A DNA stretch of 64,000 bases, taken from contig FMBT01000427.1 in NCBI GenBank assembly GCA_900095095.1, positions 1 to 64,000 on the forward strand, read 5' to 3'. The stretch's first letter is position 1, and each line of letters opens with the position of its first letter. The notes under the pieces are model-generated. The model did no database searches. It was given only the letters and a program-made list of their open reading frames with translations, and was not told the origin of the DNA. This DNA comes from Fragilariopsis cylindrus CCMP1102. Taxonomy: Eukaryota; Bacillariophyta; Bacillariophyceae; Bacillariales; Bacillariaceae. Below, in pieces: positions 21,928 to 32,532 of this stretch. The position numbers and the translations under genes were made by a program.

Positions 21928-23076
21928 ATGGTGCATCCCAACAGAGGAGTAGTCAGCCATGCTGTAAATGTAAAGCAAGAACAGGAGGAGATATCGTTGT
22001 TATCAGCGCAAGTCACAGGAAGGGGAGGACGACGAACTGCTTCGTTACAGACAAAGGGACGGATGATACAATTGAAATTAAAAATTATTTACAACGAGAC
22101 CCAGAATAAAGATAAAGACGTCGTCGTGGTTCTGAACCAACAATACCCACCTAAAAGTGATAAAAATGGTAGTTTTCGTGGCCATGATGAAGAATTCTCA
22201 TCATATATGGCTGGTAATAAACCTTTGGAATTGTATGATGAAGATGGGGACAAAGTCGACGGAGCATCATTTTCTGGAGTCACGAAAGGATCGTTTCTCA
22301 AATTTGAGGATCATATGTACGCTGTCGTCGAGGTTGTTGTTGATTCAACTCCATTTGAAAAAGAAACAGCAACAGCAACAAGTCAAGAAGATTTGGCGAC
22401 AGGTAAGTTGTTCAATTTCTTCATACCTTGTATCTATTTTCAAATATTGTTATTTATGTTTTGTTAGTCACTAATATTTTGTTTCCTTTTTAAAAATTCC
22501 TGTTCAATCGTAAATTATCCAACAACAATGACATTATCGTTAGTAGATGGTGGTGAAGAAAATATTACAGCTAATAAACGAAGAGTTCTCGATATTGGAG
22601 GGAAAGAGGTACTGCTAAATAATACCGATAAAAAAAGACGTCGACGGGGTGAGGTTGATGACGTCGTTGATGACGTCGTTGATGACGTCGTTGATGACGA
22701 CGTTGATGACGACGTTGATGACGACGTTGATGACGACATTATTAGGTTTAACGATACTATTGTCACATACCCAATACTTACTGATACAGGATCGCTCTTA
22801 AATGCTGATGCCGTTGCTATTCCTGGTCGACTTTATCGTCAGACCTTCAAGGGTAAAATATTTGGATTGCAACTCGTGGAGATCGACGGTCGTATCGTTG
22901 TTAACAAAAACGTTACTGGTAGCAGTAAACCAGCAATTGGTGATGTCTTATTCAAAGTAAATGATTGTTCCCTTTCTCTTAGATCTAATTTGTACTCAGT
23001 GCGTCGTTTTATGCGCCATTGTCTGATACATTCTGGTGGCGCAGAGTTAACATTTTCAGAAAACCCAAGGCTCTAG
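21928..23076 (+). CDS. PDZ-like domain protein with acidic tandem repeat
   Basis: Two exons: 21928-22402 and about 22544-23076, joined through a GT-AG intron (donor GGTAAG at 22402; acceptor TTAG at 22542-22543, with a second possible AG three bases later in the same phase). The first ATG of the frame is at 21928 (MVHPNRGVV). The N-terminal part has a strand-rich region (MIQLKLKIIYNE, FLKFEDHMYAVVEVV). Exon 2 carries DDVVDDVVDDV/DDDVDDDV repeats from a GATGACGTCGTT tandem unit (22651-22740). The C-terminal 85 residues (GLQLVEIDGRIVVNKN, PAIGDVLFKVND) look like a PDZ fold, a peptide-binding module. The PDZ call rests on the G-L-x-L and G-D-x-L-x-x-V-N spacing only. Function unknown. Confidence 0.55.
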
Positions 23077-23305
23077 TCTAATAAACGACAATGGGTTTTT
23101 CTAACATGTGATAAATCCACTCCAATTTGAAGCGTTCGGTTTCGAAATGCAGCATCGACTTCTGGTGTCGGAGTTGGATTCCATCCATCAAATTCTCCCA
23201 TGGAAGCAACACGAAGATGAGCTCCAAGGGGACTTACATACATCGTCCCGTCCGAGATAATCCCTTTACTTTTTCTGTTGTCAGGAAATGTTGGAATGAT
23301 TTAAA
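23073..23305 (-). pseudogene. stranded fragment of an FAD-dependent oxidoreductase (DAO-type)
   Basis: The minus strand reads an open stretch with SKGIISDGTMYVSPLGAHLR, VASMGEFDGWNPTPTPEVDA and AFRNRTLQIGV before a stop near 23073. The YVSPLG..LR.ASMGEFDGW pattern resembles the substrate-domain strands of D-amino-acid-oxidase-like FAD enzymes. No N-terminal Rossmann GxGxxG and no C-terminal part are visible within 700 bp on either side, so this is a fragment left by deletion or duplication. The end overlaps the 3' end of the PDZ-like gene. Confidence 0.45.
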
Positions 23306-23877
23306 TACAAGCAGCTATTTCAATAGATTCATATACGTGTGTTTTTTCTTTTGACCTTATTTCCTTATTGTTCAAGTGATATACATTATTCCTAAATTGT
23401 CAGAGCTGTTCTCTTTTATCTTAATGATCTTTCCTTTTTTCATGTAATTGTTTTATCGATATCGCGTATTCAATATCTGTGACATTCAGACTGTTTGCGT
23501 TTGCTTCAACAACCTTGCGCAGATCTACTGGTAGTTTTTGCTGCTACCCAATCTACACTCTATGTAGTTAATGCATATATGAGAAAGAAGAACTAAGTAA
23601 CTTTATACGCAAAAAGATAGTGATGCAAATACGCACGACTCAAAAAAGGTATCTTTCATGAAATTGTTTTGAGTATCGTGGCGTGTGATCAAGTCTGTAC
23701 TTGGCCTGTCGTATGTTAATTGAAGAATGATAAGATTCTTGTGGTTCGTTGTGGAAGTAACGTTATGAAGGGTGATTGATTCGTTGAGGATCAGCTTTCA
23801 GCCAAGGCTACAGTACACATAGGTCATAATTATTTATCAATCCAAAGGCAAGAAACAAAACGAAACGAAAAATAATA
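23306..23877. other. intergenic, promoter side of the peroxiredoxin gene
   Basis: About 570 bp with no supported coding frame. The stretch just before 23878 is A-rich (GAAACAAAACGAAACG). Confidence 0.4.
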
Positions 23878-24510
23878 ATGAACACAATCCTTCGTTTATG
23901 TCTACTGTTCGCGAGCTTTTCTGCCGTCCATAGTTTCTTCGGTTTACAACTTTCTTCTTCTTCGTCGTCGTCGTCGTCGTCATTCACAAATTTGTCATTA
24001 TCAACACCAGCTACAGACAACAACATGGTCGTGGAAGAAGTAAAGGTGGGAGATACAGTCCCATCAATTACACTCCAAGAAGGTCTACCAGAATTTGGTA
24101 AGAAGGATGTGAATATTTCTGAATTAATTGCTGGGAAGAAGGCCATTATTTTTGGTGTTCCGGGTGCCTTCACACCAGGATGTTCCAAATCTCATGTTCC
24201 CAGTTTCATCCATGCCAAAGAGGAACTAAAAGAAAAAGGAATTGAGATCATTATTTGTATCGCCACCAATGATTTGTATGTCATGAAAGCATGGGGAGAA
24301 CAATCGGGTGGTACCGATGCTGGACTTGTCTTTTTAAGTGATGGGAGTGCCGAATTCACTCAGGCTCTGGGACTGGTGATGGAAACACCGATGATGCCAC
24401 GAACGAAACGTTTCACATTGATCGCAGAAAATGGAATTGTGACACAATATTTCTCTTCCGCGGAAGAATCATCCAACACTTGGGCTCCTGCTGTTCTTGC
24501 TAAACTTTAA
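23878..24510 (+). CDS. type II (Prx5-like) peroxiredoxin, probably plastid-targeted
   Basis: Thiol peroxidase that reduces H2O2 and organic hydroperoxides using glutaredoxin or thioredoxin. The 210-residue frame is intact. The N-terminal signal peptide (LRLCLLFASFSAVHS) is followed directly by FFGLQL, a Phe after the cleavage site as in diatom plastid precursors; a Ser-rich transit region follows. The mature domain begins near residue 52 (VEEVKVGDTVPSITL). PGAFTPGCSKSHVP places the peroxidatic Cys at residue 102. A second Cys at residue 127 (IIICIATNDLYVMKAW) lies 25 residues later, the spacing of the resolving Cys in plant type II enzymes. Length of the domain fits the family. Plastid location is inference from the presequence. 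Confidence 0.93.
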   Translation: MNTILRLCLLFASFSAVHSFFGLQLSSSSSSSSSSFTNLSLSTPATDNNMVVEEVKVGDTVPSITLQEGLPEFGKKDVNISELIAGKKAIIFGVPGAFTPGCSKSHVPSFIHAKEELKEKGIEIIICIATNDLYVMKAWGEQSGGTDAGLVFLSDGSAEFTQALGLVMETPMMPRTKRFTLIAENGIVTQYFSSAEESSNTWAPAVLAKL

Positions 24511-24979
24511 CCTGTGTAGAAAAGAAAAGGAAACAAAACAAAACGCATACTACTGCACTATTTTTCTTACAACCCACGATAATATTTTTGAAACAATATT
24601 GAATATGTATAGGATAATTTAATACATATCCAAACGGAAAAAGAGAATTAATGATTACTCAATATATCTAAATAAAATTAAATATATACTTCGAAAGTAA
24701 ACATACATGTTCGTCACACCTACTTTTCCCATCTTTCGTAGTCCTGTCGGATTAGTTACAAATCTTGGCAACAAATCCAGCCTTGCTATAACAAAACGGT
24801 ACTACTTGTAGGGTGTCATATATTTATTATTTGTCTTTACTACTATTTAAGAATCAATCATTCTGTCATGGCGGGTAGCGGCTGATGTAGTAGGTATCGT
24901 CGTAGTTAGCAGTTGCTGTTATTCTTGCTGTTGCTGTTGTTCTTGCTGTTGCTGTTGAAATACAGGTAAATTCAGTAGT
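24511..24979. other. intergenic with remnant of the NYN gene end
   Basis: No complete gene. At about 24905-24975 a CTGTTG-rich stretch plus the adjoining ACAGGTAAATTCAG resembles the 3' end of the NYN-domain gene at 26885-26950 (poly-Gln codons followed by TACCT-ATT). It looks like a duplicated fragment lying in the 3' region of the glycosyltransferase. Confidence 0.4.
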
Positions 24980-26353
24980 TCATTTCCTCGTATTCTTCCC
25001 CCACGGGATCATCGTTTCGTTCGTGTTGGGGTCGAAATAGTGCCTATCGCTGTCAGCTCGATATTGGTACCTCGCCGACAATTCCGCAATTCCCGATTTA
25101 TTGTAATAGAAGGACGTTGGTGTCGAAGCCAACTCCGCCATTCGCGCCGCGTGTTGGTGACAGCTGATCTTGTTCTTCGGTTTTGGACCTCTCCCTTTGT
25201 TGGAATAATGGGTCATGTTCATCTTGGACCATACTTCTTCTTTTTGGATCATTCCGTTTTGATGGATATAGATATTGGATTTCGCGATGGCCACATCACC
25301 AAACACCGTGACGGTTCGATTTTTTAATTCAGAGGCGGTTGGATATTCGTGGTCGTTGTTGCCCTCGCCCTCACCGGCATCGACATCCTCATCGAACTCG
25401 AATCGTTTATTATTATACCACGGCAATTCCAACTCCAGCTCGGTACCCACTCCACCGTGATAAAGTCCTTCCGGTACCTGTCTCTCATAACTATAAGAAG
25501 CATCGATGGCCTGGCGGAAGCTTACCATCCCGTGTTGGACGGCGCCCGGACCTGTTCGGGTGATGGGATTGTTGACCATCACGTTGTCGGTGGCCTTGTA
25601 CAGGGAGCGTTTGACAAATCCCAAAAAGTGAAGCAGCAAGGGATGGTGCCGCGATGACGCAATGTGCCACTGGCTCATAGTGCCCATACCGTCGACGAAA
25701 AAAAACGAATCCGTGTCGGATTGGATGAGCTCCGTCGTAAATTTGGGTCCGGGAACGTTGTCCAGGTCGGTATAGATGCCCCCGTAGTAATACAGCACCA
25801 AGTACCTCCAGACATCCGACAATGCGGCGCCATTAGACAGGCATATCAACGACCTGGAAAAGTCCCGTATCAATTGATTTCCGTGCCGATCGTTCACGGC
25901 ATAGTCCAGCAACTTATACACGGAAGTGTCGTCGTGGAAATACAAGCTATATTCGGGGAACTTCCAGCTCCGAATGTGGGTTTTGGTGCCGCTGGTAACG
26001 CAACGGGTTTTGGCGGTGATGTGCACTATTCTTGGGATTTTTCGATCGGAGGGGTGGGTGACGCGTTGTGGCTCTACAATGTTTTCAAAGACCTCGGTGC
26101 CCTCCGGACATTCGTAGCCTGTAGCTGGAATTGAGGTGAGTTCGTCCAGTGTTGGCAATCGTCTTGATTTGGCTGTCGCAATAACCTTCTTTTTCGTGGA
26201 TAATGTAGATATCGTTGTTGTTGTTGTTGTTGTTGTTGGAGCTCCATTGGTATCATAGTCGTCCAACTCGTTCTGCCAATGATTCCTCACATTGGCGTAT
26301 GCTAACAGCGATGCCAAGGCTAAGAATGCCATTACGAGCCGGGAAGCTATCAT
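24980..26353 (-). CDS. DXD-type glycosyltransferase (Gly_transf_sug / capsular-polysaccharide type), type II membrane protein
   Basis: The 457-residue frame is intact and intronless. Residues about 5-22 form a signal anchor (LVMAFLALASLLAYA) placing the catalytic domain in the Golgi lumen. A poly-Thr stem (residues about 40-48) follows. The catalytic part starts at about residue 105 with IPRIVHITAKT, the usual IPKIIHQ-like strand, and continues with LSDVWRYLVLYYYGGIYTDLD. DLD at 196-198 is the metal- and nucleotide-sugar-binding DXD motif; the preceding D-x-x-R-Y-x-x-L-Y-x-x-GG-x-Y is a hallmark of this family. N-glycosylation sequons occur later. It probably adds a hexose during glycoprotein or polysaccharide synthesis; donor and acceptor are unknown. 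The codons here look more GC-rich than in the neighbours. Confidence 0.88.
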   Translation of the reverse strand: MIASRLVMAFLALASLLAYANVRNHWQNELDDYDTNGAPTTTTTTTTISTLSTKKKVIATAKSRRLPTLDELTSIPATGYECPEGTEVFENIVEPQRVTHPSDRKIPRIVHITAKTRCVTSGTKTHIRSWKFPEYSLYFHDDTSVYKLLDYAVNDRHGNQLIRDFSRSLICLSNGAALSDVWRYLVLYYYGGIYTDLDNVPGPKFTTELIQSDTDSFFFVDGMGTMSQWHIASSRHHPLLLHFLGFVKRSLYKATDNVMVNNPITRTGPGAVQHGMVSFRQAIDASYSYERQVPEGLYHGGVGTELELELPWYNNKRFEFDEDVDAGEGEGNNDHEYPTASELKNRTVTVFGDVAIAKSNIYIHQNGMIQKEEVWSKMNMTHYSNKGRGPKPKNKISCHQHAARMAELASTPTSFYYNKSGIAELSARYQYRADSDRHYFDPNTNETMIPWGKNTRK

Positions 26354-26882
26354 CCCCCCTGGAGATTTAAGACGAGCCCTGTCGAAGTTCCCCGCCGCAG
26401 ACGGTAGAATGGAAAGGAGTTTTTGTCGTGGCGTTGCCTCAGCATGGTGAACGTGTGCAAGGGTATGTTAGATAAGAATTGAAAGCAGAGTAGTTACAGT
26501 ACAGTATACAAGCGAAGTTAAACTGGAGCGCTCCCAAAACTCAAATACTGTTCACAAATCACAAATTTGCGATCACCTAATTTGATATGCCCTTTTGTTT
26601 ATTTGTGTTTTTGATTATCATTTTTTTGTGTATTATTTGATATGACCCCCCCCTATCAAATTATATTTGCGATTCTTTCATTCACACAAATCACAAAAAA
26701 ATCATGCCAATATAAAAACTCAATCATGCCCAAATTTTACTAGTATTTGTTAGTCTAGTATATAATAACAACTTTAGCATCAAATACTGTACACCTAAAC
26801 CTACACCTAAAAAGTCAATTCTTTGGAAAAATAAACTATGAAGTTTACAATTGACCTATTGGATGGAGAGCTATTACATTCC
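26354..26882. other. intergenic, AT-rich
   Basis: About 530 bp with no supported gene. Around 26575-26700 the words TTTGATATG and CACAAAT recur in both orientations, and a C8 run lies near 26646. It is the upstream side of the glycosyltransferase and the downstream side of the NYN gene. Confidence 0.4.
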
Positions 26883-27878
26883 TTATTTGTGTTCTTGCTG
26901 TTGTTCTTGCTGTTGTTGCTGTTGTTGCTGTTGTAATATAGGTAAATAGTCTTTCCAGAATTTCGGTGGATGGATACAGGAACCACTTTTCATTATACGT
27001 GTCGCACGGACACGTTTTTGTAATTCTTGATCCGCTGTGACTAAATGTACCTTAGTATTGATAGTATTGACATTAGTTGTTTCAGTTGTTCTTATTGATG
27101 GATCAGTATTATTATTTGATATAGTAGTTGTTGTTGATATAGCTGCTGATTTTGATGTTGGAGGAACGATTTTTTTTTCCTCCTTTTGTTCTAATTTTAA
27201 TAAATTTGGTATGACATAATCCACAATATAATCATCCGCACGATCTTTGACTTTATTTGTACCATCCGTGATAATACATTGAAACCATTTCTGTTCGAAA
27301 TGTATTTTTGCTTTCCCTTCAGTACAACTATTATCGTCGTCATCATCGGTAAAATTTTCATCTTCATTCCCATCAAAAATTAACACAACATTCGTGATCG
27401 TATTGGTCGTTTTTGTTTTTGATGTATTTCGTGTTCTTCTTGTATTATTGATTGTATCTCTATATATTGCTTTAAATCCATCATCATTGTAGCTGTTGGT
27501 GTTGTTGTTGCTACTGCTGATGTTGTCATACTCGTCGTCGTGAAGTATTATTTCTTTTTTGTCTTCTAATGAAGCGATTTTTTGTAGTTCCTGAATAATT
27601 GTTTCTCGTTGATTTGGTACAGATCGTGAACACCCTAAGTTGGTACCATCAATCAACCATGTAACTATTATTGTCGTTGATGTTGCTGTAGATGTGGATG
27701 GATTATTATTATTAGTAGAGAGACTTTTTATATTCCCAGTCCAACCCAGAATAGGAGCTATGTTGTTGTTCTCGGTGATGAAGAGGAATACTACTACTTG
27801 TAATAGTAATAACGTTACTTGTTGTACTCCAAAAGTGTTATAAGCAGGCCGACGACTACGATGTATCATCTTCATCAT
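26883..27878 (-). CDS. NYN/PIN-like (YacP-type) nuclease-domain protein, secretory presequence
   Basis: 331-residue intact frame. A hydrophobic signal segment (VTLLLLQVVVFLFI) ends near residue 35; the following ILGWTGNI may mark organelle import. The NYN fold shows its acidic motifs in order: WLIDGTNLG (about 74-82), VVLIFDGNEDE, then DRADDYIVDYV and HLVTADQELQKRVRA. This matches YacP-like NYN domains, PIN-related RNases that use four conserved Asp residues with a metal ion; bacterial and plastid members act on rRNA or mRNA. The domain is interrupted by Asn/Ser-, Thr- and Asp-rich inserts. The C-terminus is a poly-Gln tract encoded by CTGTTG repeats. Two ATGs (27878 and 27875) are possible starts. 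RNase activity is inferred. Confidence 0.8.
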   Translation of the reverse strand: MMKMIHRSRRPAYNTFGVQQVTLLLLQVVVFLFITENNNIAPILGWTGNIKSLSTNNNNPSTSTATSTTIIVTWLIDGTNLGCSRSVPNQRETIIQELQKIASLEDKKEIILHDDEYDNISSSNNNTNSYNDDGFKAIYRDTINNTRRTRNTSKTKTTNTITNVVLIFDGNEDENFTDDDDDNSCTEGKAKIHFEQKWFQCIITDGTNKVKDRADDYIVDYVIPNLLKLEQKEEKKIVPPTSKSAAISTTTTISNNNTDPSIRTTETTNVNTINTKVHLVTADQELQKRVRATRIMKSGSCIHPPKFWKDYLPILQQQQQQQQQEQQQEHK

Positions 27879-28591
27879 TTAGACGAGTACAAAATGATGA
27901 GGGTCTTACTGTTACCAATCGTTGTTATTATTAGTCTAGGCAGAGATCAAAGATTGTACTATGAACTTCGATCACAGCAAAAATCAACATTGGTGTGCAT
28001 TTCTTGCATGCATGCTTCGATCTCGTTTTTACTGAGAGTGTTAGCCTGTGCACATCAGTCATTCAAGTAATCACTATTAAAGTTGAAAGTGATTACTTCC
28101 TCCGTGAAACGCTAAATATTTGCGCACTAAATTTTTGAATTATTGAAGGATAAAAGCGTGTTGAACCTACATAAAATCTTCGCATATTTTTATTTGTTTT
28201 CGTACATACAGTACATTTCGCATTTTGTGTGGGTAGATTTTCAGTGTTAAACATGCTTTTTATTGTGTAATAATTCCAAGCGATAGCGCGCAGTCACTTA
28301 GCGGTGCACAGAGGAAGTAGAGTTCACAGAATTTGAAATTTAAAAATTGTACAAAAATCTGAAAACTCTCCTAGTCCATTTTCTACGTAATTAAAACGAA
28401 AACGATGTCGGCAAAGCTTCCTCTACTGTTCTGCTTCTTACAGTACACTTCAAGTACTACGAACCAAAAACAAATACACAAATCAGCAAAGAATACATGA
28501 AAGACAACGACGATCAATACTTTTGTACAATATAAGTCAAGAGATATCATTCATTTTACTCGACATAGCAAAAAGAATTCAAGAAAAAACG
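27879..28591. other. divergent intergenic region
   Basis: About 700 bp between the NYN gene and the helicase-associated-domain gene. Open frames here have no recognisable content. It should hold both promoters. Confidence 0.4.
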
Positions 28592-28937
28592 ATGACGATT
28601 ATTACTGGTGACAATCACCAGACAGAAATAGAAATAGAAATAGAAATAGAAACAGGAGTCAACGAGGAAAAGAAGAACGAGGATGTGGTGCCGCCGAAAA
28701 AGAAGGTGGAAACAGATGAGGAACGACAATTTAGATTGAAAACAGAGGCTAGAGCTTTCGCATTGAGTGGCTATTCGACAACAACAACAAAAGCAGCAAC
28801 TGCCACAAAAGACAACAACCAAAAAAAGAACAACTCGTCCAGTAAAAAGAAGCAGAGCAGTAGTAGCAACGAAAGCAGCAGCAACCTATTCATCTGATGA
28901 TAAGAGCTCGAATAGTAGTAGTATCAGTGACTTCAGC

Positions 28938-28976
<39 letters not shown>

Positions 28977-30111
28977 AATAAGAAAAATAATAAGCGCAAG
29001 GTCGCACAACAAGAGCCTAATACTGATGGTGGTGGCAGTATTTATACACCACAGGTCGTCCCCCACCAGATGCCAATGATGTATCCTCAAATTCACATGC
29101 CATTACAATCACAACCACAATCACAACCACAGCTGTCGACACAATCACAATATACTAATAGGACTGTTGTTGTTCGTGTACAAGTTCCATATGAAGAACT
29201 ATTACCGGGACGTACAATGGTGGTCGATTTACCAAATAGACGACTTCCGTTAGAAGTTCTAATTCCATCACATATTTTACCTGGTACGATCATTCCAGTC
29301 CAGGTACCACCACCCTTATTGAATAATAATCCGTACTATTATTATTCTCAACAAAATAATCATCCACAACCACATCAGCAGCAGCAGGGACAACAACAAC
29401 AACCACAACAGCAGAAAGAACAAGTCGTAGGAAATGAAAAAAGAAACACCACAACGTTTTGGGACCAGAATTGGTATAATATGTTCAATCGACTGGTGGC
29501 ATATCAGAAAGAACTCAATACTACTAATATTTCTCGACGGCAGCATCGTAGTAAAGATACTACTAGACTTAGACGTTGGGTCTACCAACAACGTGAGGAA
29601 AAGAACAAGAAAACTAATAAAAATATGACAAAAGAGAATATTCAACTGTTAGATTCCATTGATTTTGATTGGGGTAGAACCAAACGACGACCTCCCAACA
29701 CGCCATGGAAGGAGATGTATCAACAATTGGCAGACTGTTATCGAAAAAACAACTCCACAAAATTATCAAAGAAGAATGGTGGGTATGAAATGAAATTATT
29801 TCAATGGATGATTGGTCAACGAGAACGATATCGAAAAAAATACTTTGACGAAGGAACAGATTACAGTATTAAAGGATATTCATTTTGATTTTGACTATTC
29901 CTTAAAGAATACTTGGATGAAAAATTATCATTTCCTGGTGAAGTATCAAGAAGAACATGATGGTTCCACGCGTGTACCGAAAACATATCCTGAACTTGGA
30001 AATTGGGCTGGTAATCAACGACGTAGAAAAATGAGATTGAAGAAAGAAAGAATTGATCTGTTGTATAGAATTGATTTTGAATGGGGACCGAAATACGACG
30101 TAGATTTGTGA
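28592..30111 (+). CDS. helicase-associated (HA) domain protein without helicase
   Basis: About 505 residues across three frames that join at two A-runs: between 28821 and 28850, and A7 at 29834-29840 (six expected). The start is ATG 28592 (MTIITGDNH) with IEIEIEIE repeats. A basic Lys-rich region and a poly-Asp tract (GATGAT repeats, 28937-28976) follow. The middle has a strand-rich segment (TVVVRVQVPYEELLPGRTM, LPGTIIPVQVP). The C-terminal part has three HA units. Each has W..M...L..Y...N, then L..WV..QR, then L..IDFDWG: about 29458-29675, 29700-29890 and 29905-30100. HA domains occur C-terminal to some bacterial and eukaryotic helicases and are thought to bind nucleic acid; diatoms have many free-standing copies. 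A DNA-binding regulatory role is inference. Confidence 0.7.
28937..28978. repeat. (GAT)n coding microsatellite
   Basis: About 14 GAT units encode the poly-Asp tract of the HA-domain protein. Comparable coding GAT/GAC tracts occur at 21410-21425, 21468-21495 and 32236-32255. Confidence 0.85.
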
Positions 30112-30304
30112 AATAAAGGGGGGAAAGATGATGAGAGAGACATCCGTGTAGGTGTGAGTTGAGTGAAAAATTGTACGGAACAAAACGAAAAACAACGAGA
30201 ATTGGGATCGAGGTAAAAGAAAAAGAAACTGATTAAGGATAATTAATCATGGTTTCCACTGAATAACATTATCTCTTTACCGTTAGTACTATTGTGTCTA
30301 TCAT

Positions 30305-32532
30305 CTATCCACTCGACGACGACGACGACGACGATAGAACCTGTTTGACGATTGCAAATGCCGTATCGAAGTCGTGTATCAGATCATTCACATCTTCTAA
30401 TCCCACACTCACACGAAGTAATCCTGGTGGACTTGTGATCTTATCGGGTGGTTCAATGCTGGCACGATGTTCGATTAAAGTTTCGGTTCCACCTAAACTG
30501 GTGGCGCGTTGTGCGATTCGTACTGCGCCCGCAAACGCAGTAGCGGCGATGTCGTCTTCTAACTCAAAGGACAATACACCTCCATAACCATCCTTCATCT
30601 GCTTCGTTGCCACGTCGTGTTGAGGATGATAAGGAAGACCGGGATAATGTACGGCCCACACACCTGCGATTGTTGTTGTACGCATAGTATCCTCCTTCGA
30701 CGAAGCCGTCATCGTCGTCCGACTTATTGTTGTTTTGATTCGTTTCTCTTCCAAGTATTCTGCTAGTTTCATGGCCGATTGGCATTGGCGTTCTACCCTC
30801 AAATGAAGCGTACGCATTCCACGTAACGTTAACCATGAATCCACGGAGATGCAACTCCCCCAGATGAGATCTGAACAGATTTGATCAGAGGATGTAACGT
30901 TCGACCACGAGGACTTATCGGTGAAACAGTGACAGTTCCAATAAGTGCATCCGAATGTCCTGCCAAATATTTAGTTCCAGAATGGAAGGAAATGTCCGCT
31001 CCAAGCTTTTATTTTTGTATATATGGTTTGTAGATAATATTTCAGTAGAACGTTGTTCCGACGATAATGTGGTAGCATGTCCATCGTCGGCGACGCAATG
31101 ACGAGATGACGAACGTACCATGTAATACGAACAAACGATTAGTAGATTTGATATGATATGAGTGAGGGAAAATAGAATCAATGAATGCGCCAATCAATAC
31201 ACCAAATTATCTCCTTCCTCCTCTAATACCAAAAAACACACGAATAGAAAATACACACACACACAGAGTTGGAAGTACAATTTATTGTTGTCGTTATTAT
31301 CATTAACATACCTCAAGTGGTCGCGTTAATACAGGAGATGACATAGTTCCATCCACCACCGTTGTAATTTTGATAACATTCTTCCAACGTTCTCCAACGG
31401 ATCGAACCTTGTCACAAACGGCCTTGATATCCACTACCTCACATTTTGGATTCGATGGAGTTTCCATCCAAACAATAATATTATGAAGATCGTGATTGTG
31501 ATTGTGATCTCCATTGTCGTTGCTGTCAATATCGCTATTATTATTGATTGTGGTAGTGGTAGGTGAGGAGGCCAGTGGTGCCGTAGTTGTAGCGGCAATA
31601 GCAATTTTAGAAACTGCTGTTGCTATTGCAATTTCACCACCACTGTCTTCTTCGTTGTTGCCGCCGCCACTAGCACTACTCATATTTATTTCTTGAACAT
31701 GGATACCGTGTCTAGAAAGACACCCGATAATAAAGAACGAACACCATGATAGACATCGGTGGGAATCAAAACTGTCATATTTGTTGGTGAAGAAGAATGA
31801 GCTAATAGAATAGCTGTCACGGCTTGCATCCCCGAGGAATAACACGTAGTAGTGGTAGTACACTGTAGTGGTAACAGAGCAATGCTGCGCGTCCCGTTAT
31901 TGTCATCATCGTCATTCCGCTTTTTTGTATCGTCATCGTCGTCGTCATCCTTATTATTGCGGTACCTTCTGTAGAACAAGTTGGTACATTCCAAGTCAAA
32001 GATATTTTTTTCTAACAGGAGCCGAGTTGGATTGTCCATCCTGGAATAGATCGAGTCACTGTCCTTGTATATCCCATCCGGTGGTCTGGTATAGGTAGTA
32101 GCGGTATGTAACGGTGGTGACATCGGATGATTTTCGTCTCTTTCTTCTCCACCACCATCACAGGAAGAAGTTGTGGTGATACCAGCATGCGAAAGCATCG
32201 TCGCCATTGCTATTGTTGTCGCATTGTCTTTACTATCGTCGTCGTCGTCGTCGTCATAATCGTCATCGTCCAACTGTAAGAGTCTTCGTCGTTGACGATC
32301 GTCCACAGCTCCTGCTACTGATGTGGCAAGCTGTGCCGCTTTTCGGCCAGCTTCTTCTTTTCGTCATAGTTGTCGAAGAAGAGAACGCATTTCGATGATC
32401 TCGCGGTCGTTGCCGTTGTATCATCATCGAGGTATTGTGTACTGTTGTTGACGTCGTCATCATCGCCATAGCGATGGTACTTCTTGTAGTACATTTAGAG
32501 AAAATGCGTCGACAATAAAATGATACGTTCAT
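30305..32532 (-). CDS. cystathionine gamma-synthase / Cys-Met metabolism PLP enzyme
   Basis: PLP-dependent enzyme of the trans-sulfuration group. Exon 1 is 32532-31312, exon 2 31005-30305; the 306-bp intron splits TRPLE from LGADISFHSG in phase 0. The N-terminus looks like an organelle presequence. Substrate-domain marks are TATTYTRPPDGI, YSRMDNPTR, CYSSGMQAVTA and DVYHGVRSLL; later ones are METPSNP and SGTKYLAGHSDA with the PLP lysine. The C-terminal domain has YHPQHDVA, GGVLSFELED, ATSLGGTETLIEHRA and LLRVSVGLEDVNDLIHD. Three one-base shifts are implied: T4 at 32358-32361, A3 at 31716-31718 and GG at 30845-30846. Long acidic and Thr/Asn-rich inserts interrupt the PLP domain. Gamma-synthase, gamma-lyase and beta-lyase cannot be separated by eye; the presequence and plant-like organisation favour the synthase. 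Confidence 0.85.

Noticed and set aside
25664-26134. Plus-strand 156-residue frame
   Set aside because: It is antisense to the intact glycosyltransferase and shows no domain.
30915-31193. Minus-strand 92-residue frame in the CGS gene
   Set aside because: It covers the intron and is in the wrong frame for the LGADISFHSG exon.
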